Shown: positions 1 to 5,060 of the stretch, one piece after another
Numbering within the stretch: the first letter of the stretch is position 1
Layout: the number at the start of each line of letters is the position of its first letter
Source: Deltaproteobacteria bacterium
GTDB lineage: Bacteria; Desulfobacterota; Desulfobaccia; Desulfobaccales; 0-14-0-80-60-11
Length of the DNA: 55,659 nucleotides
Assembly: GCA_003599195.1 (NCBI GenBank)
Contig: QZIZ01000158.1
Span: 1-55,659, forward strand
Direction: 5' to 3'
The notes under the pieces: generated by a model
Databases searched by the model: none
What the model was told of the DNA's origin: nothing
Seen by the model: only the letters and a program-made list of their open reading frames with translations
Made by a program: the position numbers and the translations under genes

Positions 1-93
1 GTCCAGATTTTTTGAGAATTTGTCCGCCATAAGGGTACCGAATCGTCTTCAAAGAGGACGACGTAGCTTAATGCAATGGTTTTTCAACAGCCT
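1..93. mobile_element. Probable end of an insertion sequence interrupting the helicase/ATPase gene
   Basis: The minus-strand reading frame of the neighbouring ATPase runs into the string CAGGCTGTTGAAAAACC (minus strand, about 93 down to 77). That string resembles the terminal inverted repeat of several transposon families whose ends read GGCTGTTGAAAAAC; this is recalled knowledge, not a search. The TGA inside it ends the frame. From 1 to about 93 I see no coding sequence. The partner inverted repeat and target-site duplication would be outside the window, so the assignment is inferred. Confidence 0.45.
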
Positions 94-944
94 GCTAGGG
101 CCTCAAGCCCCCCCTTGTGCAATGGCGGAAAATCTCTTGCAGTTAAAAAATGCAGGTCTTCGGGGAATGAATCAAAGGTGATGATCTTACTAAGGCGCTC
201 TTGCAGCCGGCGCTCTGAATCTTCAAGGGCGAGATATAGGACGCCGCCCCGGTCAACCTGAATCTTTCCCAGGGCCACGCTGCCACTTGCCACGGCCACG
301 GCCACGTTAAGGGCAAGCCAGGACTTCCCCGCCTTGGGCTTCCCTGCCAGGATGATTAACCCCTCTGGAAACAAATCAGGTATAGCCCACCGCGGGGGAG
401 CAAAGGTTTTAGCCGCAAGGTCTTTAGCCGTAATGGGATTCAAGGCCGGTTTGGTGGGGGCCGCCGTCTGGGGTCCGGGCCGTGGGTCTTCTTGGGCCGG
501 CACCACCTTGGGGGAAGCGGTCTGCCTAAGGGTGTAAAACTCGGTTGCCCTGGCAACGGCTTTATGGATTTCCAAGTTTCCCCAAGTGCTTCCTGTCTGT
601 GGCCTATCCCACTTCTTACGCATAAGCCCGGATTGCCGGAAAAGCCGGTCAACACGGGCCAGGTCCGGGCCACAATAGAAAACCAGAGCATTAAGCAGGG
701 CCGCGGTTGCTTCGCTCTGGCTTGGATAATCCCCCTGCCAATCGCCTCGCCACAGCTTCGCAAACTTTGCGCCGTTGCGCGCCCGGTGCGCCCGGTCAAT
801 CAACTCCCGGTCTGATAATTCAAGGTGGGGGCCGGGGTCTTTTGGCGGGGCCTGGGGCTTCTCCTGCTTTTCTCCGAAAATCTCCCGGTGCAGGGCCTCA
901 ATCTCGGTTTGCCGATCTTCAATGGTGAGTTGGTGGCCGGTCAT
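84..944 (-). pseudogene. RepA/RecA-like ATPase (helicase) half of a primase-helicase, truncated
   Basis: A 286-residue product. Its N-terminal half (about 40-130) resembles the region that follows the catalytic domain in NrS-1-type primase-polymerases. Its C-terminal half is a RecA/DnaB-like ATPase with Walker A AGKPKAGKS near residue 205 and a hydrophobic Walker B-like strand VLYLALEDS about 30 residues on. A RepA-like ATPase domain normally runs some 150 residues further, but here the frame stops in an insertion-sequence-like end at 77-93, so the gene is broken. It starts at the ATG of an ATGA overlap with the upstream primase piece (941-944). The first residues MTG repeat the last residues of the upstream frame, which suggests that the two frames were once one gene. 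Probably non-functional as a helicase. Confidence 0.6.
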
Positions 945-1417
945 GGTAAAACCCCAGTCATGGTGAAATACCGGCCCTCAGAATACATTTCTACTTGACC
1001 CTTTCGCCGGGTGCCTGGGGGTAGTTTTCCCCTAACCAGAATGTGTATCCCCTGGCCACTTGGGGAAATTTCGGTATAGGAGTTTAGCCGGGTGATAATC
1101 TCCCGCGCCCATAGCTCAATTTCCCCGGTTTCGGGGTTTCTGCAATGGTCAAGGTCAATTCCGGTGTAGGGATCCGCGGCGCTAAACTCATAGCCGATTC
1201 CGGCGAAAGTACCCGCTTTGAAAACCTTCATAGCCTGCTCAAAGGTTCCCCATGTGCCCGGCTCATTGGCTTTCGCTTTTTGAGTAGGATTGGCTGCATT
1301 ATAGGGAACCTTGGTAGGCTTCCCCTCCCGTTCTTCCATGCGCCATATAACCCATTGGGGGCGGGCTTTTAGCTCCTGGGGGATATTCTGGGGGTGGGGG
1401 GTCAAGGGTAAGGTCAT
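941..1417 (-). CDS. Primase-polymerase (AEP) catalytic domain, N-terminal piece
   Basis: A 158-residue protein matching the N-terminal archaeo-eukaryotic primase fold of phage and plasmid NrS-1-type primases. Visible motifs are the acidic pair in GIDLDHC (about residue 90), SPSGQGIHILVRG with its conserved His (about 118-130), and EMYSEGRYFTMTG near the end. These are the metal- and nucleotide-binding motifs of the AEP superfamily. It would initiate replication of the element. The frame stops just after the third motif and the next gene begins at an overlapping ATGA, so catalytic and helicase parts are separate polypeptides here; a near-duplicate 17-bp segment sits at the break. A purine-rich GGGGGCGGCGGC precedes the ATG. 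It is either a translationally coupled split gene or a frameshifted pseudogene. Confidence 0.7.
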   Translation of the reverse strand: MTLPLTPHPQNIPQELKARPQWVIWRMEEREGKPTKVPYNAANPTQKAKANEPGTWGTFEQAMKVFKAGTFAGIGYEFSAADPYTGIDLDHCRNPETGEIELWAREIITRLNSYTEISPSGQGIHILVRGKLPPGTRRKGQVEMYSEGRYFTMTGVLP

Positions 1418-1551
1418 GCCGCCGCCCCCTGGAGGGACAGGAAGAAAAGCCGGAAATAGGCTTGAAAAATCTCGAAAGAAAGCCTAAAATTATACAGCAT
1501 TTCGGATTTATCCCGCCCCGCCCCCAGCTTGCCCCTGGGGGTTTTTGCCTT

Positions 1552-1746
1552 TCACGCCGTCTGAAAAAGCTCCTGGGGTTCCACTTGAAAAACGTCCGCC
1601 AGGGCTTGGGCCTCATCGGGCCGGGGCCGGATTCCCCGTTCAATCATTGAGAGCCTGGGCTGTGTCACCCTGCCCTCTGTCAAGGATACAACGTCAACCT
1701 GTCTCAATCCTTTGGTGAGACGCAATAACCGGGGCTTGGTAAGCAT
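1552..1746 (-). CDS. XRE-family HTH transcriptional regulator
   Basis: A 64-residue single-domain helix-turn-helix protein of the Cro/CI (XRE) family. The segment LRLTKGLRQVDVVSLTEG gives helices 1-2, and VTQPRLSMIERGIRPRPDEAQALADVF gives the recognition helix and helix 4 with the typical SxIERGxRxP signature. It likely binds operators in the element and controls the primase genes about 130 bp downstream. The start is well supported by AGGAGG about 8 nt before the ATG (1755-1760). A terminator-like hairpin lies directly upstream (1768-1803), so its own promoter is not obvious. It is small but complete for a minimal XRE domain. Confidence 0.8.
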   Translation of the reverse strand: MLTKPRLLRLTKGLRQVDVVSLTEGRVTQPRLSMIERGIRPRPDEAQALADVFQVEPQELFQTA

Positions 1747-1767
1747 CTCTCATTCCTCCTACGGAAA

Positions 1768-1803
1768 TAAAAAAGGCACCCTCGATCTTGTTGAGGATAC
1801 CTT
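1768..1803 (-). terminator. Rho-independent terminator or attenuator before the XRE gene
   Basis: On the minus strand AAGGTATCCTC and GAGGGTGCCTT pair as a stem (two non-canonical positions) around a short loop, followed by TTTTTATTT. It would stop transcripts arriving from the AT-rich gene at 1899. It ends only a few bases before the XRE Shine-Dalgarno, so it may also act as an attenuator for that gene. Confidence 0.6.
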
Positions 1804-1847
1804 ATGATAAATTACGACATTCAGAAAAGAGGTTATTTATTGAATGT

Positions 1848-1912
1848 TTATCGAAACCTTACGTTTTGATAAAGAACAGAAAATATGTTATCGAAACCTT
1901 ACGTTTTGATAA
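1848..1912. repeat. Two identical 25-bp dyad repeats, 40 bp apart
   Basis: The 25-bp string at 1848-1872 (TTATCGAAAC, spacer CTTAC, GTTTTGATAA) recurs without change at 1888-1912. Each copy is itself an imperfect inverted repeat. The second copy contains the last codons and stop of the upstream AT-rich gene; the first lies just after it. They may be operators, a recombination site, or a small duplication of the gene's 3' end. Confidence 0.85.
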
Positions 1913-2726
1913 TCCAGAATTTACCTTTTGGGACAAATTCCTTTGCTAACCTCTCATTTGTTCTTAAAATTTCTACAATTTGGGTAAGACCGTATAATGG
2001 CTTACCATTTTTCTTGCGACTAAGCTTTTTTTGAATTTCTTTTGCCACAGCACGACGCTTCATTCCTGGTCTTATTTTATCGCTTTTGTAGAAGATGGTT
2101 TCAACTTCATTTTGCCCTGATATCGTTTTATCTTTTAGAGTTATATTAGCCTTTTCGTATCTGTTTAATTCTCGTTCTTTATAAAATATACAATAGTCAT
2201 AAAAATTAGTTACTCTATCACTTATTTTTGATAATGATAAATCTAAACAAGGTTCAAGTGATTTAAATGAAGGCACTTTCCAAATGAATTGAAATGTATT
2301 CCATAAGCAAAAGAGATGGTTCATGACTTCACGCATATCATTAGGGGGCATATAATCAACTGAACCTATTAATTCCATATCGTTAAAAAATTGGTTAAAT
2401 GATTCTTCTGAATAAAAATCATAAGTAACTGCATCATTATGTTTTATAGGGTAACAATATGTTGTTAATGCAAATGGCACGTCAAGGGATATACCTGTCT
2501 TTTCGAGAGCTTTCACAGTCTTATTGTAGTCCTCAATATTACTCTTGAATGATATTGGTAGTGTTACGATTAATTTGTCATGAAGGTTTTTAATCTTAGT
2601 TAATTTATAATGTTTAATTTTATCAGTATGAGTAAAAGAAAGATGGTTTAAATTAACAGCATCTTCTAAAAGCGCAGAAAGTGAATTTTCAAGAACCGAA
2701 CTTGGTTCTTTCTCCTTTTTCTCCAT
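1899..2726 (-). CDS. Protein of unknown function, AT-rich
   Basis: I do not recognise this 275-residue protein. The start is set by GGAAGGAG about 8 nt before the ATG at 2726; a longer frame to 2768 has no better start. It is Lys/Asn-rich, has no evident signal peptide or membrane segment, and is mostly alpha/beta-like with many aromatic residues in the middle (NHLFCLWNTFQFIWKVPSF, about 150-170). The last 60 residues (RPGMKRRAVAKEIQKKL... then GLTQIVEILR) look like a small winged-helix-type DNA-binding region, but this is only an impression. Base composition is far more AT-rich than every neighbour, a sign of separate acquisition. It lies between hicA and the XRE gene on the same strand, within the tRNA-targeted element, so a replication, regulatory or anti-phage role are all possible. 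Confidence 0.65.
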   Translation of the reverse strand: MEKKEKEPSSVLENSLSALLEDAVNLNHLSFTHTDKIKHYKLTKIKNLHDKLIVTLPISFKSNIEDYNKTVKALEKTGISLDVPFALTTYCYPIKHNDAVTYDFYSEESFNQFFNDMELIGSVDYMPPNDMREVMNHLFCLWNTFQFIWKVPSFKSLEPCLDLSLSKISDRVTNFYDYCIFYKERELNRYEKANITLKDKTISGQNEVETIFYKSDKIRPGMKRRAVAKEIQKKLSRKKNGKPLYGLTQIVEILRTNERLAKEFVPKGKFWIIKT

Positions 2727-2833
2727 CGCCGTTTCTCCTTCCGGCTCTCCAAAGCTTTGGCCCCCCAAAGTGGTGGAGTCGCCGCCCTGTCCCCGGGGTA
2801 GCTAGTCCCGGGTAAGGGGGGCCAAATTTGAAA

Positions 2834-3043
2834 TTAAATCAGGTTTTTTAGTTCGGCTTCAGTTACTCCCAACTGCTTGAGAATCGCGGCCAGGGTTCCT
2901 TTCTTCTTTATCTTGCCCCTGGGAAATATGGATATGAGCCGGCCGGTTGTGGGATCGAAAACCAGGATATGCTTGCCGCCTTCTTTAATCATATACCCCA
3001 GCTTTAAGGCCGCCTTGGTAAGGTGCTTTCCGGTGTAGTTCAT
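2834..3043 (-). CDS. hicA: HicA-like mRNA interferase toxin
   Basis: A 69-residue protein with the HicA double-stranded-RNA-binding-like fold: helix LTKAALKLGY, strand with the catalytic-type His25 in EGGKHILVF, a strand pair around PRGKIKKKGT, and the C-terminal helix LAAILKQLGVTEAEL. HicA toxins are ribosome-independent mRNA endonucleases that use this single His. Usual family length is 60-90. Its ATG overlaps the stop of the upstream MerR-HicB gene by 4 bp (ATGA), the usual tight coupling of toxin and antitoxin, although antitoxin-first order is the less common arrangement for hicAB. The common GSHH motif is varied to GGKH, but the His is present. Confidence 0.75.
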   Translation of the reverse strand: MNYTGKHLTKAALKLGYMIKEGGKHILVFDPTTGRLISIFPRGKIKKKGTLAAILKQLGVTEAELKNLI

Positions 3044-3678
3044 ACCGCCCGGGATTCCTGGCCTTTAGCTGCTTGCCACTCCCTTTCATGCTCAAGGGAT
3101 AATTCAAGGGCGTCAATGATATTGTCCAGGGCCTCTTGCTCCGTTTCCCCCTCTGAGACTGCCGCGGGTTCCTCTTTGCATTGCACCGTAAAACCGCCGT
3201 CCTCCAGGTCAGGGGTAAGAACCACAGTAAATTCCCGGCCCTCAACCATAACCTTTTCCTCCTTGGGGATTGCCAGCTTCTTTAGTTCCCCCTGCAACCC
3301 TTCAATGATCTCCCCCAGGGCCAGGGAAAAGACAAAATGCCTTTTCAAGGCGTCCAGGGCTACGTTAGGATCATCGGTTAAAACAAAAAGGTCCCTACCA
3401 TTGCTTAAGAAACGGAGTTCGGCCAGGGGTTCTTTAACATCCGGGAAATTCTTTCTCAAATAGGCCAGGGCCTTCCTGATCTTTTGCAGGCTGATTCCTT
3501 CATCCTTAAGCCCCTTAGCTACCCTCAAGGCTACTAGGTCCTTAAAAGAATAGCCCCGCCTGGTTCCTTTGCCCGCCGCCGGGATAGAGGGTTTGACTAT
3601 GCCGGTTGTGGCCCAATGCTCTACCTGTCGGCTTGATACTCCGGTTAAGGCTATTATCGCCTTCTTGCCGAAAATCAT
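3040..3678 (-). CDS. MerR-type HTH fused to HicB antitoxin
   Basis: A 212-residue fusion. Residues 1-75 are a MerR-type winged helix: IALTGVSSRQVEHWATTG is the HTH and RGYSFKDLVALRVAKGLKDEGISLQKIR the wing and next helices. Residues 80-140 form a linker. Residues 149-198 are a HicB domain: FTVVLTPDLEDGGFTVQC, then PAAVSEGETEQEALDNIIDALELSLE. HicB antitoxins neutralise HicA and usually carry a C-terminal Arc or Cro DNA-binding tail; here the DNA-binding part is an N-terminal MerR module instead. It precedes hicA with an ATGA overlap. AGGAGG stands before the ATG, and a consensus promoter with a perfect palindrome lies just upstream, fitting autoregulation. Function is inferred from domains. 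Confidence 0.8.
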   Translation of the reverse strand: MIFGKKAIIALTGVSSRQVEHWATTGIVKPSIPAAGKGTRRGYSFKDLVALRVAKGLKDEGISLQKIRKALAYLRKNFPDVKEPLAELRFLSNGRDLFVLTDDPNVALDALKRHFVFSLALGEIIEGLQGELKKLAIPKEEKVMVEGREFTVVLTPDLEDGGFTVQCKEEPAAVSEGETEQEALDNIIDALELSLEHEREWQAAKGQESRAV

Positions 3679-3697
3679 AACGCCGTCCTCCTAATTG

Positions 3698-3719
3698 ATA
3701 AATCCACTAATGGATTTAT
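3698..3719. promoter_or_regulatory. Perfect palindromic operator over the -10 box
   Basis: Arms ATAAATCCA and TGGATTTAT are exact inverted copies around CTAA. The palindrome overlaps the -10 hexamer and the expected start of transcription, so a bound dimer would block RNA polymerase. The likely ligand is the MerR-HicB protein itself or its complex with HicA. Confidence 0.7.
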
Positions 3720-3743
3720 AATTATCTTCCTTTGGGCTGTCAA
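3715..3743 (-). promoter_or_regulatory. Sigma-70 promoter of the merR-hicB/hicA operon
   Basis: On the minus strand TTGACA (3738-3743) is followed after exactly 17 bp by TATAAA (3715-3720). This is near consensus and correctly placed about 35 bp before the ATG at 3678. Confidence 0.75.
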
Positions 3744-3744
3744 G

Positions 3745-3776
3745 AAAAAAAGCCCCGGCGTTTACTCCACCGGGGC
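3745..3776 (-). terminator. Terminator facing into the element
   Basis: GCCCCGG (3752-3758) pairs with CCGGGGC (3770-3776); on the minus strand the stem is followed by a run of seven T. It lies upstream of the hicBA promoter and would shield it from read-through from the chromosome. Confidence 0.7.
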
Positions 3777-3782
3777 AAAAAC

Positions 3783-3852
3783 CGTTTACCATCGGTTTAC
3801 CATATACCCTTTTTCAGGGTTTTTTTAAGCCGATTTGGTTATAATGGTTATA
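3783..3852. repeat. Short direct repeats next to the att scar
   Basis: GTTTACCAT occurs twice 11 bp apart (3783-3802 region), and TGGTTATA twice 9 bp apart (3836-3852 region), with a related TTATGGTTA at 3897-3905. Spaced repeats of this kind beside an attachment core resemble arm-type sites for an integrase or excisionase, but no such protein is in the window to match them. A weak plus-strand hairpin with a T-run (ACCCT/AGGGT, 3806-3826) lies between them. Confidence 0.4.
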
Positions 3853-3865
3853 CACCTTTTTTGCT

Positions 3866-3898
3866 TAAAAAATCGCCAATTATCGGCTAATTAGCGAT
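3866..3898 (-). terminator. Palindrome with T-run beside the att scar
   Basis: Arms ATCGCcAATTA and TAATTaGCGAT (3872-3898) pair with one mismatch; read on the minus strand they are followed by TTTTTTAAGC. It may be an intrinsic terminator or a recombinase-binding dyad. Confidence 0.55.
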
Positions 3899-3933
3899 TA
3901 TGGTTAAGTTTTCCTCAACCCGCCTTGTCCTCA

Positions 3934-3978
3934 TTCGCATGCAGGAGGTCAGGGGTTCAAGTCCCCTCATCTCCACCA
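3934..3978 (+). other. 3' fragment of tRNA-Ala (CGC-type): probable attachment site
   Basis: From 3934 the sequence reads as anticodon loop TTCGCAT, 3' anticodon-stem strand GCAGG, variable loop AGGTC, T-arm AGGGG-TTCAAGT-CCCCT, acceptor strand CATCTCC, discriminator A and CCA. The 5' half is missing: the bases just upstream (CCTCA) do not complete the anticodon stem and no D-arm or acceptor 5' strand is present. With anticodon CGC it would be tRNA-Ala. A bare 3' tRNA half is the standard footprint of a tyrosine-recombinase element. Confidence 0.85.
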
Positions 3979-3996
3979 GGAATTTTAATGTCAAAG

Positions 3997-4027
3997 AAAA
4001 ACGGCGGCCCGGAGGCCGCCGTTTTTT
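3997..4027. terminator. Bidirectional terminator after the tRNA fragment
   Basis: ACGGCGGCC and GGCCGCCGT form a 9-bp perfect stem around CGGA, with an A-run on the left and seven T on the right. It is probably the original tRNA terminator, and on the minus strand the terminator of the beta-barrel gene that ends at 4046. Confidence 0.85.
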
Positions 4028-4045
4028 TCTGGTTAGTTAGTGCCT

Positions 4046-4864
4046 TTAAAAGTGATAGGCCGCGCCTAACTGGATACTGAACAGATGCAAGGTTTGACTC
4101 AAAGTGACGCTATGGGGGGCAATAAAGAAGTTGTTGCCGCCGGCGGAAAGATTGAAGGTATAACTCGGCTCCGCATAGCGGTATTTGAAGGAAAGGTCCA
4201 GGGAGACGTTCTTCAGGGCCATATACCGCAGCCCGGTCTCCACCGCCAGGGCCAGGGCGACATTCCCCTCGGAGTCAAAGTCCATATTGTCGGTCAGGAA
4301 TGGCCCGGTAAAGCGGACAAACTTAAATTGGGGTTGTTGCGTGGTGAACAGGAGGGCCGGGCCCACGGCCAGATAGGGCTGCAGCCGGCCGAAAGGCACC
4401 TCGGAATCGGGGAAGAAGCCGTAACGCCCGGCAAACATAAAGGCCAGGGTGGCGGCGGTGCCTTCACTGGAGAAATCCAGGACCCCCCGGCTGTTTAGCC
4501 CCAGAAAGTTTTCCCGGTAGCCCGCCCGTTGGTGGCGCAGATCTAAGCGATGAAAGCTGAAATCCAGATAAAAGCCAAAGAACCTCATCCAAGCGGGGTA
4601 ATTGAAGCCCAGGAATCCTTCTTTGACAAACCAGGTGCCGATCTTCAGGCCTCCCACTACTGCGGGATTGAACTGCCCCGGCACCCGGACATTGTAAGTT
4701 AGGGAACCGGACGGCGACGCGCCGAAGTTGAAGGACTCGGTGGCGGCGAAATTCCCGCCCAGGTAAGCTTCCACGTACATTTCCCCGTTGGCCCCCACGG
4801 GCAGGGCCAACAGAGCCGCAATCAGCAATAGCCAGATCGCAGGCCGGTAAACCTTTCTTCTCAT
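4046..4864 (-). CDS. Outer-membrane beta-barrel protein
   Basis: A 272-residue protein with a clear Sec signal peptide (MRRKVYRPAIWLLLIAALLA, cleaved after ANG near residue 26). The mature part alternates hydrophobic and polar residues with aromatic girdles and ends in ...LGAAYHF; a C-terminal Phe is the recognition signal for outer-membrane insertion. Segments such as YGFFPDSEVPFGRLQPYLAVG and VETGLRYMALKNVSLDLSFKY resemble 8-strand OmpW/OmpA-like barrels. Substrate unknown. The ATG at 4864 is preferred because GAGGGGGG lies 7 nt upstream; a TTG further up overlaps that site. It is the first chromosomal gene after the integration scar. A TTGATA-like hexamer lies upstream near 4960, but I see no confident promoter. 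Confidence 0.8.
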   Translation of the reverse strand: MRRKVYRPAIWLLLIAALLALPVGANGEMYVEAYLGGNFAATESFNFGASPSGSLTYNVRVPGQFNPAVVGGLKIGTWFVKEGFLGFNYPAWMRFFGFYLDFSFHRLDLRHQRAGYRENFLGLNSRGVLDFSSEGTAATLAFMFAGRYGFFPDSEVPFGRLQPYLAVGPALLFTTQQPQFKFVRFTGPFLTDNMDFDSEGNVALALAVETGLRYMALKNVSLDLSFKYRYAEPSYTFNLSAGGNNFFIAPHSVTLSQTLHLFSIQLGAAYHF

Positions 4865-5060
4865 CAGACTGCCCCCCCTCAATCTTTTGAAATTTATCGG
4901 TGTTGGTGCCTCTCCTTGACCTATGTTTTTCTCATAAGCCTATTTTAGAATAGTTATCAATTCCCTTCCCCACCCTGCTAATGGCATAGTAGGCATAAGG
5001 AAAGTTTTCTGTCAAGGATTTAGAGGCAGCGGCAGCCGGGAAGAGTTTGAGATTTCGAGA

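Larger units (their letters stand above)
1..3978. mobile_element. Right-hand part of an integrated element ending in a tRNA-Ala scar
   Basis: This stretch has accessory-type content (primase-polymerase pieces, XRE regulator, AT-rich orphan protein, HicA/HicB toxin-antitoxin) and stops exactly at a 3' fragment of a tRNA gene at 3934-3978, after which ordinary chromosomal genes begin. For a tRNA on the plus strand, integration leaves an intact tRNA at the left junction and a bare 3' fragment at the right junction, so the element should extend leftward out of the window. No integrase is visible here. All its genes point leftward, away from the scar. Whether it is a prophage, a satellite or an integrative plasmid cannot be decided from this part. 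Confidence 0.65.

Noticed and set aside
3934-3978. Complete tRNA gene
   Set aside because: Only the 3' half exists; acceptor 5' strand, D-arm and half of the anticodon stem are absent.
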